Source of the DNA: CAJXSD01 sp964633145
GTDB taxonomy: Bacteria; Pseudomonadota; Alphaproteobacteria; Rhodobacterales; Rhodobacteraceae
Assembly (NCBI GenBank): GCA_964633145.1
Contig: CAZWFE010000032.1
Coordinates: 1-27,061 of the forward strand
Length of the DNA: 27,061 nucleotides
Direction: 5' to 3'
Shown here: one piece after another, positions 17,239 through 25,736 of the stretch
Layout of the letters: each line of letters opens with the position of its first letter
How positions within the stretch are numbered: position 1 is the first letter of the stretch
The notes under the pieces: generated by a model
Database searches by the model: none
Told to the model about the DNA's origin: nothing
The model's input: only the letters and a program-made list of their open reading frames with translations
Made by a program: the position numbers and the translations under genes

Positions 17239-17264
17239 CGTCCCCGACGTAAATGTTGGGGACG
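17239..17264 (+). other. RNA hairpin between ctaC and ctaB
   Basis: A 10-base-pair stem (CGTCCCCGAC with GTTGGGGACG, including one G-U pair) encloses the six-base loop GTAAAT. It starts ten bases after the ctaC stop codon and no T-run follows, so it is not a standard terminator. It may set mRNA stability or lower the expression of ctaB relative to ctaC. Confidence 0.6.
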
Positions 17265-17288
17265 GTAACTTAAATCGGGTACAAACGC

Positions 17289-18227
17289 ATGAGCGACACG
17301 AGCTATCAGACTATCCAGACTGCGCATGACGCTGAGTTTGGCGACTATTTCGCGTTGCTAAAGCCACGCGTTATGACACTGGTTGTATTCACGGCTTGGG
17401 TCGGTTTGCTGGCTGCACCCGTTTCGGTTCATCCGTTCGTTGGTTTTGTGTCCATTTTGTTTATCGCCCTAGGTGGTGGTGCATCGGGTGCATTAAACAT
17501 GTGGTATGATGCTGACATTGACCGCGTTATGCGCCGCACACAAAAACGACCAATCCCATCAGGTAAAGTGACCGAAGACGAAGCCAAGGCGCTGGGCTTT
17601 GCGCTGTCTGGCATTTCCGTTGTGATGCTAGGACTGGCGTCAAATTGGTTTGCAGCTGCGTTTCTGGCCTTTACCATTTTCTTTTACGTTGTGATCTATA
17701 CAATGTGGTTGAAACGCTGGACGCCGCAGAACATCGTGATTGGTGGGGCTGCAGGCGCATTTCCACCCATGATCGGTTGGGCCGTTGCCACAGGTGGCGT
17801 GTCGGTCGAAAGCGTTTTGATGTTTGCCCTGATCTTCATGTGGACACCCCCACATTTTTGGGCCTTGGCGCTGTTCATGCGCAATGACTATGACAATGCC
17901 AAAGTCCCAATGTTGACTGTAACCCATGGTCGGCGCGTGACGCGCCACCATATCTTGGGCTACACTATTGTCCTGGCTGTATTGGCGATCGCCGCTGGCT
18001 TTACGTCGATTGGTGGATACGTTTATCTAACTGTTGCAGTCGTTTTGAATGCAATGTTCGTGTGGGGTGCAATACAAATTTGGCGTCGTGACGAAGATAT
18101 GTGTGAGCTTGATAATTTCTTGACTGAGCGCAAATTCTTTAAACTGTCTTTGGCCTATCTTTTCTTGCATTTTGGCGCAATCTTGGCAGAAGCCTTTATT
18201 GATCGCTACATTTGGGTGATCGCATGA
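17289..18227 (+). CDS. ctaB: Protoheme IX farnesyltransferase (heme o synthase)
   Basis: The 312-residue integral membrane protein is a UbiA-family prenyltransferase that converts heme b to heme o, the first step to heme a. The NMWYDADIDRVMRRTQKRPIPSG region (residues 75 onward) contains the N-x3-D-x3-D prenyl-diphosphate motif, and KLPTWTPQN-type and HFWALALFMRNDYDNAKVPM motifs follow. About nine membrane helices are expected. It lies inside the cytochrome oxidase operon and its stop codon overlaps the start of the next small gene (ATGA). The ATG at 17289 is preceded by a weak ribosome binding site (GGGTAC). Confidence 0.96.
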   Translation: MSDTSYQTIQTAHDAEFGDYFALLKPRVMTLVVFTAWVGLLAAPVSVHPFVGFVSILFIALGGGASGALNMWYDADIDRVMRRTQKRPIPSGKVTEDEAKALGFALSGISVVMLGLASNWFAAAFLAFTIFFYVVIYTMWLKRWTPQNIVIGGAAGAFPPMIGWAVATGGVSVESVLMFALIFMWTPPHFWALALFMRNDYDNAKVPMLTVTHGRRVTRHHILGYTIVLAVLAIAAGFTSIGGYVYLTVAVVLNAMFVWGAIQIWRRDEDMCELDNFLTERKFFKLSLAYLFLHFGAILAEAFIDRYIWVIA

Positions 18228-18388
18228 GTATTCAAAAACAACACGAACTGCACAATCGGCGCTCAGGTCGCAACATCGGACTTGGTCTGGTTTTGGCAGC
18301 ATTTGTGGCAATCGTATTTGGTTTGACGGTCGTGAAAGTCACTGATGGCAATGTGAGCGCGGCCATTTCTGGGACTGAGGTGCAATAG
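18224..18388 (+). CDS. Small single-pass membrane protein in the cytochrome oxidase operon (CoxF-like)
   Basis: A 54-residue frame runs from an ATG that overlaps the ctaB stop codon by ATGA to a TAG immediately before the ctaG ATG. It begins MSIQKQHELHNRRSGRN, a charged cytoplasmic segment, followed by one membrane helix (LGLVLAAFVAIVFGLTVV) and a short polar tail. The tight fit between ctaB and ctaG strongly supports translation. A small protein of this kind occurs at this place in alphaproteobacterial cox operons and is sometimes called CoxF or 'cytochrome c oxidase assembly protein'; its exact role is not known. Codon use matches the neighbours. Confidence 0.85.
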   Translation: MSIQKQHELHNRRSGRNIGLGLVLAAFVAIVFGLTVVKVTDGNVSAAISGTEVQ

Positions 18389-18964
18389 ATGACTAACAAG
18401 CGGAAAACAGTTGTACAAACGGTTAGCCTGGTTGTTTTCATGGGCGCGCTGGCCTGGGCGTCTGTGCCCCTCTATGATTGGTTTTGTCGTGTCACAGGGT
18501 TTGGTGGCGTTCCCAACACAGCGCAAACTGGGTCTGACGTGATCTTGGATAAAACGATCAAAGTTCGTTTTGATGCATCGCTTGACCGTGATATGCCATG
18601 GGAATTCAAGCCTGTCGAACGTCAGGTGGAAATGCGTATCGGCGAAACTGGTCTGGTATTTTACGAGGCCTATAACCCGACAGATCGCCCCGTTGCTGGC
18701 ACCGCATCATACAACGTCACGCCCTATGAGGCAGGCAATTTTTTCACGAAAATTGATTGTTTCTGTTTTGAACAGCAAGTATTGCAACCAGGTGAACGGG
18801 TAGAAATGCCTGTGACGTTCTTTGTTGATCCCGAAATTGTGGATGACCGCGATGCCAAATACACCAAGGTCATTACACTGTCTTACACATTCTATGAAAC
18901 CGACCTGCCGCAGGAAACCGCACAAGCGGATATTGCACAGGACGAAAATACAACCTTAAACTAA
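18389..18964 (+). CDS. ctaG: Cytochrome c oxidase assembly protein CtaG (Cox11)
   Basis: The 191-residue product is the Cox11 copper chaperone that inserts CuB into subunit I. One N-terminal membrane helix (about 10-28) anchors a periplasmic immunoglobulin-like domain. The copper-binding CFCF motif is at residues 124-127, followed by FEQQVLQPGE and MPVTFFVDP, all conserved. Its start codon directly follows the stop of the small membrane-protein gene, showing translational coupling. ctaE follows after 20 bases. The gene is full length. Confidence 0.96.
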   Translation: MTNKRKTVVQTVSLVVFMGALAWASVPLYDWFCRVTGFGGVPNTAQTGSDVILDKTIKVRFDASLDRDMPWEFKPVERQVEMRIGETGLVFYEAYNPTDRPVAGTASYNVTPYEAGNFFTKIDCFCFEQQVLQPGERVEMPVTFFVDPEIVDDRDAKYTKVITLSYTFYETDLPQETAQADIAQDENTTLN

Positions 18965-18984
18965 GCCTCCAATGAGGGAAAAAT

Positions 18985-19785
18985 ATGGCACACGTTAAAA
19001 ATCACGACTATCACATTCTGGCCCCATCTTTGTGGCCGTTCTTGGCGTCTGTTGCAGCATTTGTTATGCTGTTTGGCGCGGTATTGTTTTTCCACGATGG
19101 TGGACCATGGTTGGGTCTGATCGGTTTTGTTGGGGTTTTGTACGTCATGTTTGGCTGGTGGGCTGATACAGTCAAAGAAAACCAAGCGGGCGATCACACA
19201 CCTGTGGTTCTGATTGGTCTGCGCTATGGCTTTATCCTGTTTATTATGTCCGAAGTCATGTTCTTCTCTGCATGGTTCTGGAGTTTTTTCAAGCACGCGA
19301 TGTACCCAATGGGCGAAATGAGCCCACTCGTTGACGGGGTTTTCCCACCAGCGGGTATTGAAACATTCGATCCTTGGCACCTGCCATTGATCAACACGCT
19401 GATCCTGCTGTGTTCAGGCGCGGCAGCGACATGGGCACACCACGCAATCGCGCATGAAAACAACCGCAAAGACATGATCAACGGTCTGGCAATTGCAGTG
19501 ATCTTGGGTCTGATCTTTACTGGGTTCCAAGCCTATGAATACAGCCACGCAGCCTTTGGATTTGCGGGCAACATCTATGGCGCAAACTTCTTTATGGCGA
19601 CTGGATTCCACGGGTTCCACGTGGTCGTGGGTACCATTTTCTTGTTCATCTGTATGTTACGCGCGATGCGCGGTCACTTTACACCTGACAGCCACCTAGG
19701 CTTCGAAGCGGCAGCATGGTACTGGCACTTTGTTGATGTCGTCTGGTTGTTCCTGTTCGCAGCGGTCTATGTTTGGGGCCAATAA
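18985..19785 (+). CDS. ctaE: Cytochrome c oxidase subunit III
   Basis: The 266-residue product has seven predicted membrane helices and the family motifs AHVKNHDYHILAPSLWP at the N terminus, SEVMFFSAWFWSFF (about 90-103, with the conserved glutamate), HFHGFHVVVGT-like GFHGFHVVVGTIFL and the C-terminal WYWHFVDVVWLFLF. It completes the mitochondria-like core of the aa3 oxidase. A GAGGGAAAAAT sequence precedes the ATG at good distance. It is the last gene before a hairpin terminator. Nothing unusual is seen. Confidence 0.97.
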   Translation: MAHVKNHDYHILAPSLWPFLASVAAFVMLFGAVLFFHDGGPWLGLIGFVGVLYVMFGWWADTVKENQAGDHTPVVLIGLRYGFILFIMSEVMFFSAWFWSFFKHAMYPMGEMSPLVDGVFPPAGIETFDPWHLPLINTLILLCSGAAATWAHHAIAHENNRKDMINGLAIAVILGLIFTGFQAYEYSHAAFGFAGNIYGANFFMATGFHGFHVVVGTIFLFICMLRAMRGHFTPDSHLGFEAAAWYWHFVDVVWLFLFAAVYVWGQ

Positions 19786-19831
19786 CACTGTTTACGACTT
19801 GATGCTGACGGCATCCTGTCGCATAAACACA

Positions 19832-19857
19832 GCGCGCGGGGTATCCCGCGCGCTTTT
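19832..19857 (+). terminator. Terminator after ctaE
   Basis: A perfect 9-base-pair GC stem (GCGCGCGGG with CCCGCGCGC) with the loop GTAT is followed by TTTT. It lies 46 bases after the ctaE stop and 15 bases before the SURF1 start. The short T-run suggests partial readthrough into SURF1. Confidence 0.75.
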
Positions 19858-19872
19858 GCATTGAGGCCCCTT

Positions 19873-20550
19873 GTGAAACGACTTTTATTTTTGGTCATCG
19901 TTGCGGTTGTTGGAACCGGTGTGCTGTTGTCATTGGGCAAATGGCAATTGGATCGTTTGGCATGGAAACGCGCCATTTTGAACGAAATCGAAACGCGGAT
20001 TCAGGATGCGCCCATTCCGTTGGCAGCAACCCTAGATCCGGTGGCTGATGAATATCAGGCGATCAATATTTCTGGTGACTTAACCCCAGACTATGTGCGC
20101 GTGTTAGGCGGGTTGAAAAATATCGGCGCCGTTCACAAAATCATCACCGTCCTTGATGCAGGCGGCCGCCGCATTCTGGTTGACTTGGGCTATGTCAAAA
20201 TTGACGATGCAGTGCAGCTGAACTTGTCCGGCCCTGTGCAAATCCTTGGCAACCTGCATTGGCCCGAGGAAACGGACAGCTATACCCCAGCGCCAGATCT
20301 GGCCGCCAATTTGTGGTTCGCACGCGATGTTGATAAATTGGCAGCGCATCTAAATGCCGAACCTATTTTGATTGTGGCCAAGGAACTGATGCCGCAAATT
20401 GATGGGCTGACACCCCTGCCTGTGGATACGGCTGGTATTCCAAATGACCACCTAAATTACGCCATTACATGGTTTTCACTCGCCGCGGTTTGGGCCGCGA
20501 TGAGCGCCCTGTTTTTCTGGCGCACCCGACAAAAGGTATCTGAGAAATGA
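19873..20550 (+). CDS. SURF1 family cytochrome oxidase biogenesis protein
   Basis: The product is 225 residues from the GTG at 19873, which has GAGG six bases upstream; an in-frame TTG at 19861 lacks such a site. It has one membrane helix at each end (about residues 5-22 and 195-215) and a periplasmic middle, the SURF1/Shy1 plan. The LGKWQLDRLAWK motif after the first helix and the VDLGYV segment are family marks. SURF1 helps heme a insertion into subunit I. It lies just after the cox operon terminator and its stop codon overlaps the thrC start (ATGA), so it links the oxidase genes to thrC. Confidence in the family is high. Confidence 0.92.
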   Translation: MKRLLFLVIVAVVGTGVLLSLGKWQLDRLAWKRAILNEIETRIQDAPIPLAATLDPVADEYQAINISGDLTPDYVRVLGGLKNIGAVHKIITVLDAGGRRILVDLGYVKIDDAVQLNLSGPVQILGNLHWPEETDSYTPAPDLAANLWFARDVDKLAAHLNAEPILIVAKELMPQIDGLTPLPVDTAGIPNDHLNYAITWFSLAAVWAAMSALFFWRTRQKVSEK

Positions 20551-21932
20551 TGTATGTTTCGACCCGTGGCACTGCGCCAATCTTACCATTCCAAGACGCG
20601 ATGCGCACCGGGCTGGCGCGCGATGGGGGGCTATATGTGCCCCAATCCATCCCGCAAATGTCGCAGGCCGATATCGCGGCACTGGCGGGCCTAAGCTATG
20701 AAGAGATTGCATTTCGTGTCATGCGCCCCTTTGTCGGTGATACATTCACAGATGAGGAATTCGGGGATATAATTGCCAAGGCTTATGCCAACTTTGGCCA
20801 TTCCGCGCGCGCGCCTTTGGTTCAGTTGGATAACAACCATTTTTTGCTTGAATTGTTCCATGGTCCAACCTTGGCGTTCAAAGATTTTGCAATGCAGTTG
20901 ATTGGCCAGCTGTTTCAGGTGGTCCTGACGCGTTTGGGCGAACGCATTACGATTGTAACCGCAACCAGTGGCGACACAGGATCCGCCGCGATGGAGGCCT
21001 TTCGCGGCTTAGATGCGGTTGATCTGTTTGTGATGTTCCCACACGGGCGCGTGTCCGAAGTGCAGCGTCGTCAAATGACCACGCCATCTGAAAGCAATGT
21101 CCATGCCTTGGCGGTTGATGGACATTTCGATGATTGTCAGGCCCGATTGAAAGATATGTTCAACGATTTTGAATTCCGCGATGGTGTCAAATTGGCGGGC
21201 GTTAATTCGATCAACTGGGCGCGCGTTCTGGCGCAGGTGGTGTATTATTTCTCATCCGCTGTTCAGCTGGGTGCGCCGCAGCGTAAGGTCAGCTTTACCG
21301 TGCCGACCGGGAACTTTGGTGATATTTTTGCAGGCTATATTGCCAAACAAATGGGGTTGCCCATTGATCGTCTGGTCGTGGCAACAAACCAAAACGACAT
21401 TTTGCACCGTTGTTTGACGACGGGTGCGTATCATACGGGCGATGTATCACCGTCCATCAGCCCATCGATGGATATTCAGGTCAGTTCAAATTTTGAACGT
21501 GCGTTGTTTGACGCCTATGATCGTGATGGTGCGTCTGTCGTACAGTTGATGAATGATTTGAAAACCAAAGGTGGATTTGATCTGTCCCAAGGTATACTTG
21601 ATCGCTTGCGTGATCAGTTTGACAGTGGCCGCGTGTCCGAGGATGAAACAATGGCCGAAATTTCGGCATCATTCACGGGACGTGCAGAATTGTTGTGTCC
21701 CCATTCCGCCATCGGGGTGCGTGTCGCAGACCAGTTGCGCGATACGGCGACACCTATGATAACACTTGCAACAGCACATCCAGCCAAGTTCCCTGATGCT
21801 GTGGAACGTGCCACGGGTCTGCGTCCACCTTTGCCAACCAGAATGGCGGATTTGTATGACCGAGAAGAGCGTGTGACCCGTGTCGCAAACGATCTGGATG
21901 CGTTAAAGACCGTTGTTTTGGATCGGATATAA
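20547..21932 (+). CDS. thrC: Threonine synthase
   Basis: This 461-residue PLP enzyme converts O-phosphohomoserine to threonine. The PLP lysine is in GPTLAFKDFAMQ (K112), and the phosphate-binding SGDTGSAA loop is at 141-148. The start MMYVSTRG is standard for the longer, fungal-like/E. coli type. The first ATG (20547) overlaps the SURF1 stop; a second ATG is directly adjacent and equally possible. The M16 peptidase gene follows three bases after its stop. This SURF1-thrC-peptidase order is common in Rhodobacteraceae, so the functional link is probably only positional. Confidence 0.96.
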   Translation: MMYVSTRGTAPILPFQDAMRTGLARDGGLYVPQSIPQMSQADIAALAGLSYEEIAFRVMRPFVGDTFTDEEFGDIIAKAYANFGHSARAPLVQLDNNHFLLELFHGPTLAFKDFAMQLIGQLFQVVLTRLGERITIVTATSGDTGSAAMEAFRGLDAVDLFVMFPHGRVSEVQRRQMTTPSESNVHALAVDGHFDDCQARLKDMFNDFEFRDGVKLAGVNSINWARVLAQVVYYFSSAVQLGAPQRKVSFTVPTGNFGDIFAGYIAKQMGLPIDRLVVATNQNDILHRCLTTGAYHTGDVSPSISPSMDIQVSSNFERALFDAYDRDGASVVQLMNDLKTKGGFDLSQGILDRLRDQFDSGRVSEDETMAEISASFTGRAELLCPHSAIGVRVADQLRDTATPMITLATAHPAKFPDAVERATGLRPPLPTRMADLYDREERVTRVANDLDALKTVVLDRI

Positions 21933-21935
21933 AGC

Positions 21936-23201
21936 GTGAGCATAGAACATCATACATTGCCCAACGGCTTAAACATCGTCACCGAGCATATGCCAGGTTT
22001 GCAATCTGCATCCATTGGTGTTTGGGTCGCCGCTGGTGGCCGTGATGAAACAGCCGAACAAAACGGTATCGCGCATTTTTTGGAACACATGGCGTTCAAA
22101 GGGACAACAACACGCTCAGCCCTGCAAATCGCCGAACAGATCGAGGATGTGGGTGGATACATCAATGCCTATACATCGCGTGAAACCACTGCATATTATG
22201 TGCGCGTGTTGAACGATGATGTCCCTTTGGCGCTGGATATCCTCTCAGATATTTTACGCAACTCGGTTTTTGATCCACGCGAAATTGAAGTCGAGCGTGG
22301 CGTGATTTTACAAGAAATTGGCCAAACCCTAGATACACCAGACGATATCATTTTTGATTGGCTGCAAGAAACGGCCTATCCGGATCAATCTATCGGTCGG
22401 TCAATCTTGGGGCCTGATACAAATGTAAAACGGTTTTCCCGCGATGATTTGCAAAACTTTGTGGCGCAACATTATGGTGCGGGACGTATTGTTCTGGCCG
22501 CGGCCGGTGGCATCGACCATGATCAATTGCGCAATCTGGCAACCCAAGCTTTCGGTGATCTGCCGGCTGTTTCTGCCGCTGCGGCGCCATCTTTGGCACA
22601 GTTTAAGGCAGGTGAATTTCGCAAAGAACGGACATTAGAACAGGCGCATTTCACCTTGGGCTTTGAAGGGCCCAGTTATCGCGATGATGCGATATATACC
22701 GCGCAAATTTATGCAATCGCATTGGGCGGCGGAATGTCATCACGTTTGTTCCAAGAAATCCGTGAAAAACGTGGGTTGTGTTATACAATTTTTGCGCAGG
22801 CTGGCGCCTATGTTGATACTGGAATGACCACGATTTATGCGGGAACATCGGGTGAGCAGTTGGGTGATCTAAGTCTGCTGACCATCGACGAAATTAAGCG
22901 TGCGGCAGATGATTTGTCACAGGCTGAATTGGATCGGGCACGTGCGCAGATGAAGGCGGGCCTGCTCATGGGATTGGAAAGCGCATCAAACCGTGCAGAA
23001 CGATTGGCCCGTATGATGCAAATTTGGGGTAAAATTCCCGATCTGTCCGAAACGGTCGAACGCATTGACGCGGTCGATCTGGACAAATTGCGGTCCTACG
23101 CACAGCACGTCGCCACCCAAGCCAAGGTGACCACCGCGCTTTATGGTCCAATCGGATCGGCGCCCGGTCTTGAGGAATTGGAATCCAGACGGGTGGCCTG
23201 A
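21936..23201 (+). CDS. M16 family zinc peptidase (processing-peptidase-like)
   Basis: The 421-residue product is a pitrilysin-family protein like the mitochondrial processing peptidase beta subunit. It keeps the inverted zinc motif HFLEH (47-51) and the downstream glutamate (E127 in VILQEIGQ), so it should be catalytically active. The C-terminal half has the flexible GGGMSSRLFQEIREKRGL block. It is probably cytoplasmic or periplasmic-facing; no signal peptide is seen. The start is GTG 21936, three bases after the thrC stop, and the next gene begins directly after its own stop. The substrate is unknown. Confidence 0.93.
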   Translation: MSIEHHTLPNGLNIVTEHMPGLQSASIGVWVAAGGRDETAEQNGIAHFLEHMAFKGTTTRSALQIAEQIEDVGGYINAYTSRETTAYYVRVLNDDVPLALDILSDILRNSVFDPREIEVERGVILQEIGQTLDTPDDIIFDWLQETAYPDQSIGRSILGPDTNVKRFSRDDLQNFVAQHYGAGRIVLAAAGGIDHDQLRNLATQAFGDLPAVSAAAAPSLAQFKAGEFRKERTLEQAHFTLGFEGPSYRDDAIYTAQIYAIALGGGMSSRLFQEIREKRGLCYTIFAQAGAYVDTGMTTIYAGTSGEQLGDLSLLTIDEIKRAADDLSQAELDRARAQMKAGLLMGLESASNRAERLARMMQIWGKIPDLSETVERIDAVDLDKLRSYAQHVATQAKVTTALYGPIGSAPGLEELESRRVA

Positions 23202-23792
23202 ATGTTTCTGTTCAAAAAAAAGGTTCAGATTGATACAGAACGCCTGATCCTAAGGTTGCCCCAGCATGCTGATTTCCGCGCCTGGTCAACCTTGCGATAT
23301 GAGAGTCAGGATTTTCTGTCACCGTGGGAACCCACATGGGCGCCCGATCATTTGTCGCGAAAATCCTTTGCCAATCGTGTGTATTGGTCGCAACGTTCGG
23401 TCAACGAAGGCACGGCCTTGCCCCTGTTTTTGGTGCGTCGCAGTGATCACCAGCTGATGGGCGCCATCACCTTGGATCCCATCCGCCGTGGGCCTGCGCA
23501 AACGGCCACAATGGGGTATTGGATCGGCCAGCAATTCGCCCGCGAAGGCTATATGAGCGAGGCCATTTCAGCATTGGTTCACTATGCCTTTGTCAAATTA
23601 GACCTAAGCCGCATTGAATCCGCCTGCCTGCCTGATAATGTGCCATCCCGTGGTGCGCTGGAAAAATGCGGATTCAAATACGAAGGCGTGGCCCAAGCCT
23701 ATCTGCAGATCAATGGTCGTTGGCGCACACATGTGCTATATTCGTGTCTACGCGCAGATCGGCGCGGTAAAACGAATGTTGGCTTGGCCTAG
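23202..23792 (+). CDS. GNAT N-acetyltransferase (RimJ/RimL-like)
   Basis: The 196-residue product is a GNAT-fold acetyltransferase. The RLILRLPQHADF start, the GAITLDPIRRG strand, the acetyl-CoA loop region GYWIGQQFAREGYMSEAISALVHYAF and the late ENVPSRGALEKCGF-like sequence (PDNVPSRGALEKCGFKYEG) identify the RimJ/RimL branch, which acetylates protein N termini, often ribosomal. The start codon directly follows the peptidase stop (TGA then ATG), so translation is coupled. The FAD oxidase gene follows after eight bases. The protein acetylated is not known. Confidence 0.88.
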   Translation: MFLFKKKVQIDTERLILRLPQHADFRAWSTLRYESQDFLSPWEPTWAPDHLSRKSFANRVYWSQRSVNEGTALPLFLVRRSDHQLMGAITLDPIRRGPAQTATMGYWIGQQFAREGYMSEAISALVHYAFVKLDLSRIESACLPDNVPSRGALEKCGFKYEGVAQAYLQINGRWRTHVLYSCLRADRRGKTNVGLA

Positions 23793-23800
23793 GGGGTGAT

Positions 23801-25210
23801 ATGCTAAACACCGCAGATGCAATTGTTATTGCGGATTTGGCCGACCAGCTGCCCGATGGCATCCTATCCCCCGCAACCCCAAATTACCTTGAGGAACCGC
23901 GTGGCAAATGGCAGGGGCAGGCCGCAACCGTTGCCCGTCCGAAATCCGTGGAACAGTTGTCGCAAATTTTGGCATTTTGTAACGCGCGGCGCATTGGTGT
24001 TGTGCCCTATGGCGGGGGTACGGGTTTGGTTGGCGGGCAAATTATGCAAACGGGACCATTGCCCGTATTGGTGTCGCTGGAACGTATGAACCAAATCACC
24101 CAAGTGTTTCCATCTGAAAATGTTATGGTGGTGCAGGCCGGTGCAATTTTGGAAAATATCCAAGCCGCAGCAGCAGAGCATAGTCGAATATTTCCGCTGT
24201 CATTGGCATCCCAAGGGTCCGCGCAAATCGGGGGCAATCTGGCGACCAATGCAGGCGGGGTCAATGTGCTGCGCTATGGCAATGCACGCGATCTGTGTTT
24301 GGGCGTGCAAGCTGTGCTGGCTGATGGATCCGTCTACGACGGCCTGACCCGCCTGCGCAAGGATAACACAGGCTATGATCTGCGCAATCTGCTGATCGGG
24401 TCCGAGGGCACGCTAGGCATCATCACCGCCGCAGCCCTGAAATTATTCCCACAACCCGCCAGCATCGGAACCGCATTATTGGCCGTCACCAATCCGCAAG
24501 CCGCAGTCGATTTGTTGGCACTGGCACGCGATATCGCAGGCGAGGGTGTCAGCGCCTTTGAACTGATGTCGCGCATGGGGGTTACATTTTTGAACGAAAC
24601 CCTGCCAGATTTTCCAATTCCTATGGATCCCTGTCCACAGTGGATGGTTTTGGTTGAATTCGGACTGGGGGCAGATGCCGATGCCGCGCTGACGCAGTTG
24701 TTTGAACAGGCCTATGATCAGGGTTTGGTCCAAGACGGGATCATCGCCAGTTCGCAATCACAGCGCACCAGCCTTTGGAATTTGCGCGAAACGATCCCAA
24801 CCGCCAACCGCCTGATCGGATCCATCAGCAGTCACGATATTTCCCTGCCCATTTCGGCGGTGCCTGAATTCATCGAAACAGCGCCCGACCATATCGCGAA
24901 ATTGGGTCAGTTCAGGATCAATTGCTTTGGCCATTTGGGGGATGGCAATTTGCACTACAACGTCTTTCCGCCGCAGGGCCGCGACAAAGCTGACTTTGCC
25001 AACATCGCGACCGAAGTTCAGAGCGTTGTTCATGATCTGGTGATGCAATACGATGGATCGTTCAGCGCCGAACATGGTGTGGGCCGACTGAAAACTGCCG
25101 ATCTGGAACGCTATGCGAACCCGACCAAATTAACCATGATGCGTGCGATCAAAGTGGCGTTGGATCCAAATGGCATCCTGAATCCGGGTGTAATATTTTC
25201 GGGCGATTAA
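23801..25210 (+). CDS. FAD-binding oxidoreductase (GlcD / D-2-hydroxyacid dehydrogenase type)
   Basis: The 469-residue product has a PCMH-type FAD-binding domain with VPYGGGTGLVGGQ near residue 70 and QIGGNLATNAGGVNVLRYGN near 145, then a C-terminal oxidase domain with CFGHLGDGNLHYNVFPPQG and the end motif SAEHGVGRLK. This is the family of glycolate oxidase subunit D, D-lactate dehydrogenase and D-2-hydroxyglutarate dehydrogenase. The single-gene form without GlcE/GlcF suggests the D-2-hydroxyglutarate or D-lactate type. The ATG at 23801 follows GGGGTG. Its stop codon overlaps the stop codon of the convergent DCC gene by two bases. Confidence 0.92.
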   Translation: MLNTADAIVIADLADQLPDGILSPATPNYLEEPRGKWQGQAATVARPKSVEQLSQILAFCNARRIGVVPYGGGTGLVGGQIMQTGPLPVLVSLERMNQITQVFPSENVMVVQAGAILENIQAAAAEHSRIFPLSLASQGSAQIGGNLATNAGGVNVLRYGNARDLCLGVQAVLADGSVYDGLTRLRKDNTGYDLRNLLIGSEGTLGIITAAALKLFPQPASIGTALLAVTNPQAAVDLLALARDIAGEGVSAFELMSRMGVTFLNETLPDFPIPMDPCPQWMVLVEFGLGADADAALTQLFEQAYDQGLVQDGIIASSQSQRTSLWNLRETIPTANRLIGSISSHDISLPISAVPEFIETAPDHIAKLGQFRINCFGHLGDGNLHYNVFPPQGRDKADFANIATEVQSVVHDLVMQYDGSFSAEHGVGRLKTADLERYANPTKLTMMRAIKVALDPNGILNPGVIFSGD

Positions 25211-25575
25211 CCCGCGGCCTGTGCCAATCGGCGCAGATGCATACGGTACAGGATCGGGGCCAAGACCCGATCATAAATCGCCCGTGACATTTGCAAAATA
25301 AGTGGCAATGACACGATCCAAGCCAGCGGCCGATAGCGCGGCATCATCCGCCAAATCACGACAAAGGCATCAACGCCCGAAACCACTTGGCCGTCATGTA
25401 ACACATGCAACCGCCGCGCTGCTTGATCCGCTGTCACACCATAGGCGGCGGGATCAACGGTGTTCAGATCGTCAAACCCAAAGGGAATACCCCGCGCAAT
25501 GGCATAGCGCTGGTAATGACAGATTTCAGCATTACAGATCGGACAATCCGCGTTGTAGAGGATGCGTGTGGTCAT
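25207..25575 (-). CDS. DCC1-like / DUF393 thiol-disulfide oxidoreductase family protein
   Basis: The product is about 122 residues from the ATG at 25575 (MTTRILYNADCPIC). The N-terminal DCPIC motif gives a CxxC pair expected in a thioredoxin-like fold, and the later VSGVDAFVVIWRMMPRY and LPLILQMSRAIYDRVLAPI blocks are typical of DUF393. The biochemical role of these proteins is unclear. An in-frame ATG at 25596 would add seven residues; neither start has a strong ribosome binding site, but the shorter form fits the family. The stop codon overlaps that of the convergent FAD oxidase gene. Confidence 0.87.
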   Translation of the reverse strand: MTTRILYNADCPICNAEICHYQRYAIARGIPFGFDDLNTVDPAAYGVTADQAARRLHVLHDGQVVSGVDAFVVIWRMMPRYRPLAWIVSLPLILQMSRAIYDRVLAPILYRMHLRRLAQAAG

Positions 25576-25659
25576 GTTGGTGAGATATTGCGTCACGGGC
25601 GAACTTCAAGATCGAGCTTGATATAAACGCGTGAGATGTAACTAGATAATTAGCACACG

Positions 25660-25695
25660 GCATAAGTTGTGCATAAGTTCCATAATTGATATAAT
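25660..25695 (+). promoter_or_regulatory. Promoter of the DUF3644 gene with two GCATAAGTT repeats
   Basis: A consensus -10 TATAAT (25690-25695) lies 17 bases after TTGTGC (25667-25672), a weak -35. Two direct copies of GCATAAGTT (25660-25668 and 25671-25679) with an 11-base period, one helical turn, overlap the -35. The arrangement resembles an operator of an autoregulated gene. Transcription would start near 25702, 35 bases before the ATG at 25737. Confidence 0.55.
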
Positions 25696-25736
25696 CTCAG
25701 GTCATTGTTTAGTTTTATTTTCTAGTGAGGAAAGAA

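Noticed and set aside
16386..17327. 313-residue open frame on the minus strand opposite ctaC
   Set aside because: It is a mirror of the highly biased codon use of ctaC, shows no domain, and lies across a certain gene; there is no ribosome binding site or promoter.
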